A stretch of 64,000 nt of DNA from Actinophytocola sp036555685. Lineage in GTDB: Bacteria > Actinomycetota > Actinomycetes > Mycobacteriales > Pseudonocardiaceae. Location of the stretch: positions 1-64,000 of the forward strand of contig NZ_DATBKY010000264.1 in assembly GCF_036555685.1 (NCBI RefSeq). The letters run 5' to 3'. The position numbers were made by a program, and so were the translations under genes. Of the stretch, positions 43,210 through 51,443 are shown piece after piece. The notes under the pieces were generated by a model. That model searched no databases. It saw only the letters and a program-made list of their open reading frames with translations, and was not told the DNA's origin. Positions within the stretch are counted from its first letter, which is position 1. Every line of letters begins with the position of its first letter.

Positions 43210-44051
43210 TATCCGGCCCGCACGGCCGGGACGACCTCGCGCGCGATCAGCTCGACCTGCTCCGCCCGGTCCGGCCCGCTGACCTGGAGGTTGACGGCCG
43301 AGAAACCCAGCTCCGCGAACCCGGCGAGCCGCTCGGCGAGCCGCGCGGGACGCTCGGTGGCCCGCGGGTCGACGCCCACGTTGTAGACGCAGGTGATGGC
43401 GTCGGGGTCGCGGCCCGCAGCCGCCGCGGCGGCCCGGATGCGGTCGCGCATCGCGGGGATCCGCTCCGGTGGCGCGAAGCCGAGCGAGGGAATCCAGCCG
43501 TCCGCGAGCTCGCCGGTGGCGGCCAGCGCGCGCGGGCCGTAGGTGCCGACCCAGATCGGGATGTGGCGCCGCGGCTTCGGCTCGAGGTCCGCCGCGTCGG
43601 TGTGGTGGACCGCGCCGCGGTAGGTGAACGACGGCTCCGACCACAGCCCGCGCGCGATGCGGATGGCATCGGCCATGCCGTCGACCTTCTCGCGGGCGGT
43701 GGGCACCGGCAGCCCGAACGCGCGGAACTCGTCGTCGGAGTACCCGCCGCCGAGCCCGAGGATCAGCCGCCCGCCGGAGAGCCGGTCGAGCGTCTCGGCC
43801 ATCTTGGCGACCATGGCCGGCGGCCGGTACGGCACGCCGAGCACCCGGGTGGCGATCCCGATGCGACTCGTCCGCGCGGCCACCCAGGTGAGCATGGTCC
43901 AGACCTCGTAGGACGGGCGGTCGCCCTCCGGATGGTCCGAGGTGGACACGAAGTCGAAGCCCAGCTCCTCCGCACGCCGGGCTTCGGCGACGAGGTCACG
44001 GCCGGGGGCGTGGTCGGCCGGCAGGTCCAGGCCGAAGCGCAGGTCAGCCAT
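43209..44051 (-). CDS. F420-dependent LLM-class oxidoreductase
   Basis: 280 residues: a luciferase-like (LLM) TIM-barrel enzyme with FGLDLPADHAPG, EELGFDFVSTSDHPEG, ATRVLGVPYRPPAMVAKMAETLDRLSGGRLILGLGGGYSDDEF and DGWIPSLGF, the set expected for F420-dependent reductases/dehydrogenases. ATG 44051 starts the family N-terminus. In-frame codons further upstream would run through the 30-bp palindrome and are rejected. It is an intact counterpart of the decayed LLM gene at 4404-5056. Substrate unknown. Confidence 0.88.
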   Translation of the reverse strand: MADLRFGLDLPADHAPGRDLVAEARRAEELGFDFVSTSDHPEGDRPSYEVWTMLTWVAARTSRIGIATRVLGVPYRPPAMVAKMAETLDRLSGGRLILGLGGGYSDDEFRAFGLPVPTAREKVDGMADAIRIARGLWSEPSFTYRGAVHHTDAADLEPKPRRHIPIWVGTYGPRALAATGELADGWIPSLGFAPPERIPAMRDRIRAAAAAAGRDPDAITCVYNVGVDPRATERPARLAERLAGFAELGFSAVNLQVSGPDRAEQVELIAREVVPAVRAG

Positions 44052-44171
44052 TGCGGTGCGTTCCGTTCGAGTGTGGGAATCGTTGGGCGGGCGAGGAAAC
44101 CCGGGCGAGCGGGCCGATCGCGACCGCGAACAGGACGGTGTCCAGCTGGTCGAGGCGGTGCGGCAGCCGCC

Positions 44172-44201
44172 GGTACTTTGGTGACATGTCACCAAAGTAC
44201 C
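44172..44201. promoter_or_regulatory. Perfect 30-bp palindrome
   Basis: The 15-base arm GGTACTTTGGTGACA is followed without a gap by its exact reverse complement; all 30 positions pair. It lies 121 bp upstream of the minus-strand F420 enzyme start. Such a long uninterrupted palindrome is expected of a dyad-symmetric repressor operator (the outer GTAC..GTAC resembles HxlR/DUF24-family sites). There is no U-tract and no loop, so it is not a terminator. Confidence 0.75.
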
Positions 44202-44205
44202 ACTG

Positions 44206-44222
44206 GTTGATGACGCGTCAAC
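44206..44222. promoter_or_regulatory. GTTGA...TCAAC near-palindrome
   Basis: GTTGATGACGCGTCAAC has GTTGA/TCAAC outer arms and a perfect inner palindrome TGACGCGTCA. The inner core differs by one base from the candidate MarR site at 43198-43209. Confidence 0.4.
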
Positions 44223-44493
44223 AAATACCGGCTCCCGGTGACGGTTACCGTCGACGAGCCGACAATTTGTCCACTTCGGACGGATCTGCGCGGCGGGGGA
44301 GCTGGTGGCGCTCGCCGGTCTCGACTCCTGCCCCGGCGGTGGCGGGGCCCGAGTCCCGAGCGGATCCGCCGCCGGCGCCCGAATGGCGGCGTTGACGCCT
44401 CCCGCGCGCCCGGCCTAGCGTTCCTCCTTGCGGTGGCCCGGCCTCGCCGGCGGGCGCTCGCGGCTGGGGTGGAACGGATCCCGGGAGGGCGCG

Positions 44494-46755
44494 ATGAAGC
44501 GTCGAGTCACCGTCGTCGCGGCCGTGCTGGCCGTGCTCACCGCAAGCGGCGTGACCGCGGCCGCGGCCCCGCTGGAGGCCCAGGGCGGCGGCCACGCGCA
44601 CGACCGGCTGCGCCTGGAGATCCTGTCCGGCCCCGCGCGGTACGTGAGCGGCGGGGCGGCCCGCGTGCGGGTGGTCGTGCCGCGGTCGGTGCCGCTGGAC
44701 GGCGCGACGGTCGCGGTGAACGGCGTGGACATGACGTCCTCGTTCGCCCCGGACGACCAGGCGCCGCACGCGCTCGAGGGCGTGCTGCGCGACCTGCCGC
44801 TGGGCGAGAGCACCGTCCGCGCGGCCGTCCGGCACGGTCGGGCCACCCTGCGGCTGGTCAACCACCCGAGCACCGGGCCCATGTTCTCCGGTCCGCAGCA
44901 GCCCGACTTCTTCTGCTCGACCCCGCAGCACCTCGCCGGCTTCGGCCTCACCGGGCCGTTCCTCGACGACGACTGCTCGCTCCCCACGACGACCGGCTAC
45001 TTCTACCGGGCCGCCGACAACACATGGAAGCCGTACGACCCGGCCGCGCCCCGCCCCGCCGACATGACGACCACGACGACGAGCGAGGGCGCCACGGTCG
45101 ACTTCGTGATCCGCTGGGAGCGCGGCACGATCAACCGCTTCGTCTACACGATCGCCGTGCTGGACCCGACCGCGAGCGGGCCGGGTGAGCTGCCGTACTG
45201 GAACCGCAAGCTGATCTACTACTTCGGTGGCGGCGTGGCGGTCGGCCACTACCAGGGTTCCAACAACGCCGACGAGTCCCGCTACCCGTACGGCCTCGGG
45301 CAGGGCTACGCGATCGCGTGGTCGACCGGCACGAAGACCAACACGCACTACAACCTCGTGCTCGGTGGCGAGACCGCGCTGATGGTGAAGTCCCGCTTCG
45401 TGACCGAGTACGACGACCCCGAGTACACGGTCGGCCTCGGTGGGTCCGGCGGCGGCATCCAGCAGTACGTCTACGGGCAGAACCACGAGGGCCTGCTCGA
45501 CGGCGCGATCCCGCAGTACTCCTACCCGGACATGGTCACGCAGACCATCCACGTCGGCGACTGCGAGCTGCTCGAGCGGTGGATGGACCTGAAGGTGCGG
45601 GCGGACCCGGCGTCGAAGTGGCGGGTCTGGTCGAACCGCTCGCAGCTGGAGGGGCTGGCCGCGTCGGACACCGTGGCGAACCCGTACCAGCAGCTGACGC
45701 CGTGGCTGCCGGCCCCCGGCTCGACGGAGTGCGTCAACGGATGGCGCGGGCTCTCACCGCTCGTGCTGAACCCGAAGTTCGGCACCGCGCCGGGCATCAC
45801 GCCCGAGCAGCAGGCGGCGGTGGAGTGGACGCACTGGAACGACGCGGTGAACGTGTATGGCCGCGACCCGGTCACCGGGTTCGCCCGGTCCACCTGGGAC
45901 AACGTCGGTGTCCAGTACGGGCTGAAGGCGCTCGTGGACGGCAACCTCACGCCCGCGGAGTTCCTGGACCTGAACGCGACGGTCGGCGGCTGGCAGGACC
46001 CGAGCCGGGCCGTGCAGGAGGGTTGCCCGTTCATCGCGACCGCGTGCCCGGCCGACATCGACGTGTGGAGCGCGCGGAACATCAGCCCGCCGGGCCCGGA
46101 CGGCGTCGCGCCGCGGACCGAGGGCAGCGTCGAGGCCATGCGCGCGGCGTACCGGTCCGGGCTCGTGTTCGACGGCCGGATCGACATCCCGGTCATCGAC
46201 TGGCGCCACTACCTCGACGCCGAGCTGAACATGCACAACGCGCGGCAGTCGTTCGCCGCGCGCGAGCGGATCATCGAGCGGCGGGGGAGCGCGGCGAACC
46301 AGGTCGTGTGGTTCACCGACGCGCGCCCGGCGCGGGCGTTCGACCAGACGCCGATGGCGCTCGCGGTCATGGACCGGTGGATCGAGAACCTGCACGCGCA
46401 CCCGTCGCGCGGCGTGGTCGGCAACAAGCCGCCGGAGGCGGTGGACAGCTGCTTCGCGACGGACGGCTCGCTGATCTACCGCGGCCCCGACGCGTGGCGC
46501 GGCATCCTCGACCACGGCCCGGCAGGCGCGTGCACGCAGCGGTTCCCGATCCACGAGACGTCCCGCACGATCGCGGGCGGCCCGTTCGACGAGCAGCACT
46601 ACAAGTGCGCGCTGCAACCGGTGCGGGCGGCACTGGCCCGTGGCCTGTACGGCGACTGGCATCCGACGGGTGCGCAGCTGGCACGGCTCGAGCAGATCTT
46701 CCCGACGGGCGTCTGCGACTACCGCAAACCGGACGTAGGGCGCCCACGGCACTGA
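44494..46755 (+). CDS. Secreted DUF6351 family protein (probable serine hydrolase fold)
   Basis: 753 residues with a Sec signal (VAAVLAVLTASGVTAAAAP). The body matches the DUF6351 family of large exported actinobacterial proteins: an N-terminal Ig-like strand region (VDGATVAVNGVD), FFCSTPQHLAGFGL, YYFGGGVAVGHYQGSNNADE and the segment VGLGGSGGGIQQYVYGQNHEGLLDGAIP. The last has a serine in a GxSxG-like turn followed by the helix typical of a hydrolase nucleophile elbow; SYPDMVTQTIHVGDC and WRHYLDAELNMHNARQ may supply Asp and His. Probably an extracellular esterase or depolymerase; substrate unknown. RBS GGGAGG, ATG 44494. Confidence 0.85.
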   Translation: MKRRVTVVAAVLAVLTASGVTAAAAPLEAQGGGHAHDRLRLEILSGPARYVSGGAARVRVVVPRSVPLDGATVAVNGVDMTSSFAPDDQAPHALEGVLRDLPLGESTVRAAVRHGRATLRLVNHPSTGPMFSGPQQPDFFCSTPQHLAGFGLTGPFLDDDCSLPTTTGYFYRAADNTWKPYDPAAPRPADMTTTTTSEGATVDFVIRWERGTINRFVYTIAVLDPTASGPGELPYWNRKLIYYFGGGVAVGHYQGSNNADESRYPYGLGQGYAIAWSTGTKTNTHYNLVLGGETALMVKSRFVTEYDDPEYTVGLGGSGGGIQQYVYGQNHEGLLDGAIPQYSYPDMVTQTIHVGDCELLERWMDLKVRADPASKWRVWSNRSQLEGLAASDTVANPYQQLTPWLPAPGSTECVNGWRGLSPLVLNPKFGTAPGITPEQQAAVEWTHWNDAVNVYGRDPVTGFARSTWDNVGVQYGLKALVDGNLTPAEFLDLNATVGGWQDPSRAVQEGCPFIATACPADIDVWSARNISPPGPDGVAPRTEGSVEAMRAAYRSGLVFDGRIDIPVIDWRHYLDAELNMHNARQSFAARERIIERRGSAANQVVWFTDARPARAFDQTPMALAVMDRWIENLHAHPSRGVVGNKPPEAVDSCFATDGSLIYRGPDAWRGILDHGPAGACTQRFPIHETSRTIAGGPFDEQHYKCALQPVRAALARGLYGDWHPTGAQLARLEQIFPTGVCDYRKPDVGRPRH

Positions 46756-46792
46756 GCACACACCGAGCACGCACCGAACACGCACCGAACAC
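46749..46792 (+). repeat. Four tandem 11-bp units after the DUF6351 stop
   Basis: Units GCACTGAGCAC, ACACCGAGCAC, GCACCGAACAC and GCACCGAACAC follow without a gap, the first overlapping the stop codon. Short simple tandem repeat of unknown role. Confidence 0.8.
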
Positions 46793-46876
46793 GCAGGAGC
46801 TTCCCGGCGTTCGCCGTGAGCGTGACGGGGGCCTTCGACCGGGCTGTCGCCTGCCGTTCGGGTGTAAAGATGTGGC

Positions 46877-47134
46877 ATGGCTGAATGTACGCACGTCGAC
46901 CAGATCCGCGACGTGACGGCGAGCTCCACCGAGGGCTGCACGGACTGCCTGGCGATCGGCGGCACGTGGGTCCACCTACGGGAATGCCTGAGCTGCGGGC
47001 ATGTCGGCTGCTGTGACTCCTCCCCAAACCGGCACGCCACCGCCCACTACAACCAGACCAGCCACCCGGTCGTCCGGTCGTTCGAGCCCGGCGAGGACTG
47101 GCGCTGGTGCTACGTCGACGAGGTCGCGGTGTGA
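46877..47134 (+). CDS. UBP-type zinc-finger protein
   Basis: 85 residues, a stand-alone ZnF-UBP domain. Zinc ligands are readable: Cys4/His6, Cys21/Cys24, Cys37/Cys40, His42, Cys45 or Cys46, His53/His57 and His63, in the order of the UBP finger (C4TH, C21TDC, C37LSC40GH, HATAHY). In eukaryotes this domain binds the C-terminus of ubiquitin; free bacterial versions have no known ligand. The stop overlaps the GTG of the response-regulator/reductase gene, so the two are translationally coupled. Preceded by the 11-bp repeat and a GTAAAGA AT-rich stretch that may be the promoter. Confidence 0.88.
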   Translation: MAECTHVDQIRDVTASSTEGCTDCLAIGGTWVHLRECLSCGHVGCCDSSPNRHATAHYNQTSHPVVRSFEPGEDWRWCYVDEVAV

Positions 47135-48789
47135 CCAGCAAGCCCGTCCTGCTGACCGTCGACGACGATCCCGGGGTCTCCCGCGCCGTCGCCCGGGACC
47201 TGCGCCGCCGCTACGGCGAGGCCCACCGCATCGTGCGGGCCTCCTCCGGGCAGGAGGCGCTCGAGGCCCTCAAGGAGCTCAAGCTGCGCGGCGAGGCCGT
47301 GGCCGCGATACTCGCCGACTACCGCATGCCCGAGATGAACGGCATCGAGTTCCTCGAGCAGGCGATGGACCTCTTCCCCCGCGCGCGCCGCGCCCTGCTC
47401 ACCGCGTACGCCGACACCGACGCCGCCATCCAGGCGATCAACCTCGTCGACGTCGACCACTACCTGCTCAAGCCGTGGGACCCGCCGGAGGAGAAGCTCT
47501 ACCCGGTCGTCGACGCGCTCGTCGAGACCTGGCGCGCCTCGGCGGACTCCGCCGTCGAGGAGATCAAGATCGTCGGCCACCGGTGGTCGGCGCCGACCTA
47601 CGACGCGCGGGACTTCCTCGCCCGCAACGCCGTGCCCTACCGGTACTACAGCATCGACGAGCCGGAGGGCCGCCGGCTGCTCGACGCGGCCGCCGCGGAC
47701 CCGACCGAGATCCCCGTCGTGATCACCACCGAGGGACGGGCCCTGCTCGCGCCGACCCCCGCGGAGATCGCCGCGGCCGTCGGCCTGACGGTCGACCCGG
47801 TGACCGACTTCTACGACCTGATCGTCGTCGGCGGCGGGCCGGCGGGGCTCGGCTCGGCGGTCTACGGCGCGTCCGAAGGCCTGCGCACGCTGCTCGTCGA
47901 GCGGCAGGCCGCGGGCGGACAGGCCGGCCAGAGCTCGCGGATCGAGAACTACCTCGGCTTCCCGGACGGCGTGTCCGGCGCGCAGCTCACCGACCGCGCG
48001 CGGCGGCAGGCGATCAAGTTCGGCGCCGAGATGCTCACCGCGCGGGACGTGACCGCGCTGGAGGTACAGGGCTCGGCGCGCGCGGTGCGCTTCGGCGACG
48101 GCAGCACCATCGCCGCGCACGCGGTCATCCTCGCCACCGGCGTGTCGTACCGGAACCTGGCCGCGACCGGGTGCGCCGAGCTGACCGGGCGCGGCGTGTA
48201 CTACGGGTCGGCGATGACCGAGGCTCCCGAGTGCGCGAACCGGGACGTCTACATCGTCGGCGGGGCGAACTCGGCGGGCCAGGCGGCGGTGTTCTTCTCC
48301 CGGCACGCCCGTTCGGTGACGCTGGTCGTGCGCGGCGAGTCGCTGCACTCGTCCATGTCGCACTACCTGATCCAGCAGCTCGAGGCCATCGACAACGTGC
48401 ACGTCCGCACCCGCACGACGGTCGGCGAGGCACACGGCGGCGAGCACCTCGAGGGGTTGCGGCTCGACCACGCGGACGGCACGTCGGAGAAGGTGGAGAC
48501 GAGCCACCTGTTCATCTTCATCGGCGCGCAGCCCAAGACCGACTGGCTCGACGGCGTGGTGGAGCGCGACGAGCACGGGTTCGTGTGGACCGGGCCGGAT
48601 CTGCTCCTCGACGGCCGCCGCCCGACCGGCTGGGTGCTCGGTCGCGATCCGTACTACCTGGAGTCGAGCGTGCCGGGAGTGTTCGTCGCCGGGGACGTCC
48701 GCGCGCAGTCGGTCAAGCGCGTGGCCTCGGCCGTCGGGGAGGGCGCCATGGCCGTGACGCTCGTGCACCGGTACCTGGAGGAGCGGTGA
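47131..48789 (+). CDS. Response-regulator receiver - glutaredoxin-like - thioredoxin-reductase-like fusion
   Basis: 552 residues with three modules. (1) Residues 6-120 are a receiver domain: LLTVDDDPG acidic pocket, phospho-acceptor Asp63 in ILADYRMP, conserved Thr91 in LLTAY, Lys114 in LLKPWDPP. (2) About 145-210 resemble a glutaredoxin/thioredoxin fold with cis-Pro (IPVVI, Pro195) but no Cys pair. (3) About 225-552 resemble thioredoxin reductase: FAD motif VGGGPAGLGSAVYGASEG, GGQAGQSSRIENYLGFP, NADPH motif VGGANSAGQAAVFF, and VFVAGDVR. The usual CATC pair is absent: the stretch reads YYGSAMTEAP. The output of this two-component partner is thus a flavin/NADPH module and not a DNA-binding domain. 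Coupled upstream to the zinc finger (GTG/TGA overlap) and downstream to the kinase. Confidence 0.92.
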   Translation: MTSKPVLLTVDDDPGVSRAVARDLRRRYGEAHRIVRASSGQEALEALKELKLRGEAVAAILADYRMPEMNGIEFLEQAMDLFPRARRALLTAYADTDAAIQAINLVDVDHYLLKPWDPPEEKLYPVVDALVETWRASADSAVEEIKIVGHRWSAPTYDARDFLARNAVPYRYYSIDEPEGRRLLDAAAADPTEIPVVITTEGRALLAPTPAEIAAAVGLTVDPVTDFYDLIVVGGGPAGLGSAVYGASEGLRTLLVERQAAGGQAGQSSRIENYLGFPDGVSGAQLTDRARRQAIKFGAEMLTARDVTALEVQGSARAVRFGDGSTIAAHAVILATGVSYRNLAATGCAELTGRGVYYGSAMTEAPECANRDVYIVGGANSAGQAAVFFSRHARSVTLVVRGESLHSSMSHYLIQQLEAIDNVHVRTRTTVGEAHGGEHLEGLRLDHADGTSEKVETSHLFIFIGAQPKTDWLDGVVERDEHGFVWTGPDLLLDGRRPTGWVLGRDPYYLESSVPGVFVAGDVRAQSVKRVASAVGEGAMAVTLVHRYLEER

Positions 48790-50222
48790 GCACCACACGT
48801 CGTCTGTCCAATGCGGAACTGCGCGAGCTGTTCCTCTTCGCCGACCTCGGCGAGCACCAGCTGGACTGGATCTCCGCCCACGGCGACGTGGTCGCCTACC
48901 TTGCCGGCGACGTGGTCTCCGCCGAAGGCGACCCGGCGGAGTGCTTCTACGTGCTGCTGTCCGGGACGCTCAGCATGGTGCGGATGGTCCGCGGCGCGGA
49001 GGTCGAGACCGTGCGGACCGACCGGCGCGGGGTCTACTGCGGCGCCATCCAGTTCTACCTCGGCGACCAGGTCGAGCAGCTGTACCCCACAAGCGTGCGG
49101 GCGGTGACCGACGCGGAGTTCCTCGCGCTGCCGGTCGCCGAGTTCGGCGCGAAGTTCCGGCAGTGGTTCCCCATGGCCGTGCACCTGCTGGACGGGATGT
49201 TCGTCGGCTTCCGCAACGCCGAGGAGCTGATCGCCCAGCGGGAGCGGCTGCTCGCGCTCGGCAAGCTGACCGCCGGGCTGACCCACGAGCTGAACAACCC
49301 GGCCGCGGCCGCGGTGCGGGCGTCGGAGACGTTACGGGAGCGGTTCGCCGGCATGCGGCACAAGCTGCAGCTGCTCGCGGACGGCCGCTTCGACGGCGAG
49401 CAGCTGCACAAGCTGACGATCCTGCAGGAGAAGTTCGTCGGCCGCGTCAACACCGCGGAGCAGCTGACGCCGATGCAGGAGTCCGACCGCGAGGACGAGC
49501 TCGGCGAGTGGCTCGAGGAGCGCGACGTGGCCGGCGGCTGGGACCTCGCGCCGGTGTTCGTCGCGGCCGGGCTCACCACCGACGACCTCGACGACATCGA
49601 GGCCGCCGTGGACACCGGCTTCTTCGAGCCCGCGCTGCGCTGGCTCGCCTACACCGTGGAGACCGAGAACCTGCTGCTGGAGATCAAGGACAGCACGACC
49701 CGGATATCCGCCCTCGTCGGGGCCGCGAAGCAGTACTCGCAGCTCGACCGCACGCCGCACCAGGAGACCGACCTGCACGACGGGCTCAAGGCCACGCTCG
49801 TGATGATGTCGGGCAAGATCCCGTCCGGCGTGCGGGTCGTGAAGGACTTCGACCGGAGCCTGCCGCGGGTGCCGGGCTACGCCGCGGAGCTCAACCAGGT
49901 GTGGACGAACCTGATCGACAACGCGCTGGACGCGATGGACGGGTCCGGCACGCTGACGCTGCGCACGGCCCGCGACGGCGACTACGCGCTCGTCGAGGTG
50001 ATCGACACCGGGCCCGGGGTGCCGGCGGAGCTGCGCCGTCGCGTCTTCGAGCCGTTCTTCACCACGAAGGGCGTCGGCCGGGGCACGGGCCTCGGCCTGG
50101 ACGTGTCGTACCGGGTGATCACCAACCGGCACGGCGGCGACCTGCGGGTCGAGTCGCAGCCGGGCGACACCCACTTCCAGGTCCGGCTCCCGCTGCACGC
50201 CCCGGAGCCGCCCCGGCCGTGA
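48786..50222 (+). CDS. Sensor histidine kinase with N-terminal cyclic-nucleotide-binding-like domain
   Basis: 478 residues. Residues 10-125 form a cNMP-binding-like domain (VVSAEGDPAECFYVLLSGTLSMVR), followed by a segment without membrane helices. HisKA is LTAGLTHELNNPAAA (His167); the ATPase has N-box LIDNALDAM, G1 DTGPGV, F-box EPFFTTK and G2 GTGLGL. A long helical insert (about 190-330) separates HisKA and the N-box. Soluble, cytoplasmic kinase. GTG start overlaps the stop of the receiver-reductase gene (GTGA), so its cognate target is almost certainly that receiver. Ligand unknown (cNMP or other small molecule). Confidence 0.9.
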   Translation: MSTTRRLSNAELRELFLFADLGEHQLDWISAHGDVVAYLAGDVVSAEGDPAECFYVLLSGTLSMVRMVRGAEVETVRTDRRGVYCGAIQFYLGDQVEQLYPTSVRAVTDAEFLALPVAEFGAKFRQWFPMAVHLLDGMFVGFRNAEELIAQRERLLALGKLTAGLTHELNNPAAAAVRASETLRERFAGMRHKLQLLADGRFDGEQLHKLTILQEKFVGRVNTAEQLTPMQESDREDELGEWLEERDVAGGWDLAPVFVAAGLTTDDLDDIEAAVDTGFFEPALRWLAYTVETENLLLEIKDSTTRISALVGAAKQYSQLDRTPHQETDLHDGLKATLVMMSGKIPSGVRVVKDFDRSLPRVPGYAAELNQVWTNLIDNALDAMDGSGTLTLRTARDGDYALVEVIDTGPGVPAELRRRVFEPFFTTKGVGRGTGLGLDVSYRVITNRHGGDLRVESQPGDTHFQVRLPLHAPEPPRP

Positions 50223-50240
50223 CGACCGCTTGCCGACCCG

Positions 50241-51371
50241 CTACCGGACGACGCGCAGGCCGTGGTCGGTGTTGTTCAGCCGGTAGCCGCCGTCCTCGGT
50301 GACCGTGACGATGTCCTCGATGCGGACGCCGAAGCGGCCCGGCAGGTAGACCCCCGGCTCGATGGAGAAGCACATGCCGGGTTCCAGCGGCTGCTTCTCG
50401 CCTTCGACCAGGTACGGCGGCTCGTGCGTGGTCACGCCGATGCCGTGGCCGGTGCGGTGGATGAAGCGGTCGCCGTAGCCGGCCTCGGTGATCACCGCGC
50501 GGGCGACCCGGTCGATCTCCGCGCACGGCACGCCCGGCCGCACCGCGTCGAACGCCGCCTGCTGCGCGGCCCGCACGACGTCGTGCACCCGCTGGATCTC
50601 CGCCGACGGCTCGCCGACGCAGACCGTGCGCGTGGTGTCCGAGCCGTAGCCGTTCATCAGGCCGCCGAAGTCCAGCACCACCGCGTCGCCCGCCTGGATC
50701 GTCCGCCCGCCGGCCTCGTGGTGCGGGTTCGCCCCGTTCGGCCCCGAGCCGACGACCGTGAAGTCGACCTGCTCGTGCCCGAACTGGCGAAGCAGGTGGG
50801 CCAGGTCCGCGGCCACGTCGCTCTCCCGCCGGCCGGTGAAGCGCAGGTCGCCGATCTCGCGGTACGCCGCGTCCGCCGCCGCGCCGGCCGCCGCGAGGCG
50901 GGCGAGCTCGTTGGCGTCCTTCACCGCACGCAGCATCGGCAGGGCCGGGCTCAGCGCGTCGTACCGGGTGTCCGGCACCGTGTTCAGCAAGCCGAGCAGG
51001 TGCAGCGACCACGTCGAGTCGGAGATGCCGAGCCGCCCGTCCGGCGGCAGGTGCGCGGCGGCCGCGCGGTACGGGTCCGACCCGTCCGCCCAGTCCACGA
51101 TCCGCAGCGCGGGCGCTCCGGCGGCCGCCTCCGCGTCCGGTCGTTCCAGCGCCGGCACGACGAGGGTGGCCGGCTGACCGGCCAGCAGGATCAGCGCGGT
51201 CAGCCGCTCGGTGATCGCGGTCGGCTGGTAGCCGGTCAGCCACACCAGATCCGGCCCAGGCGCGACGATCACGCCGTCCAGGCCCGCGCGGACCGCCGCG
51301 TCGACGGCCCGGCTCATCCGGGCCCGGTAGTCCTCGGTGGTGAACGCGTCCAGCCACACATCTGTGGTCAT
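50241..51371 (-). CDS. M24 family Xaa-Pro-type aminopeptidase
   Basis: 376 residues. Pita-bread M24 fold: all five metal ligands are visible, Asp in VLDFGGL, Asp in GSDTTRT, His in RTGHGIG, Glu in SIEPGVYLPG and Glu in VRIEDIV. The N-terminal creatinase-like domain begins with YRARMSRAVDAAVRAGLDGVIVAPGPDLVWLTGYQP. Probable Xaa-Pro dipeptidase or aminopeptidase P, cytoplasmic. ATG 51371. Divergent from the VOC gene, 72 bp between starts. Confidence 0.9.
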   Translation of the reverse strand: MTTDVWLDAFTTEDYRARMSRAVDAAVRAGLDGVIVAPGPDLVWLTGYQPTAITERLTALILLAGQPATLVVPALERPDAEAAAGAPALRIVDWADGSDPYRAAAAHLPPDGRLGISDSTWSLHLLGLLNTVPDTRYDALSPALPMLRAVKDANELARLAAAGAAADAAYREIGDLRFTGRRESDVAADLAHLLRQFGHEQVDFTVVGSGPNGANPHHEAGGRTIQAGDAVVLDFGGLMNGYGSDTTRTVCVGEPSAEIQRVHDVVRAAQQAAFDAVRPGVPCAEIDRVARAVITEAGYGDRFIHRTGHGIGVTTHEPPYLVEGEKQPLEPGMCFSIEPGVYLPGRFGVRIEDIVTVTEDGGYRLNNTDHGLRVVR

Positions 51372-51443
51372 GCGCCGGACGCTAGGTTTGGCCGCCCGAG
51401 CCTGTGCTCACCCATCGCGGGTGAACCGATGCACAATGCGACC

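Larger units (their letters stand above)
44052..44493. other. 442-bp divergent intergenic region with stacked palindromes
   Basis: No gene with coding bias is visible, apart from a doubtful 47-residue reading frame on the minus strand at 44044-44187. The left half holds three palindromes: 44172-44201, 44206-44222 and 44240-44252 (GACGGT-T-ACCGTC). The stretch 44253-44490 has no feature that I can name except the RBS GGGAGG of the secreted protein gene. Confidence 0.6.

Noticed and set aside
44044..44187. A 47-residue reading frame between the palindrome and the F420 enzyme gene
   Set aside because: Its ATG lies inside the perfect palindrome and there is no ribosome-binding site; the RLPHRLDQLDTVLFAV tract is weakly like a PAP2-type protein start, but too short to support.
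47110..48798. A 562-codon minus-strand frame opposite the receiver-reductase gene
   Set aside because: Shadow of a gene with receiver, FAD and NADPH motifs.
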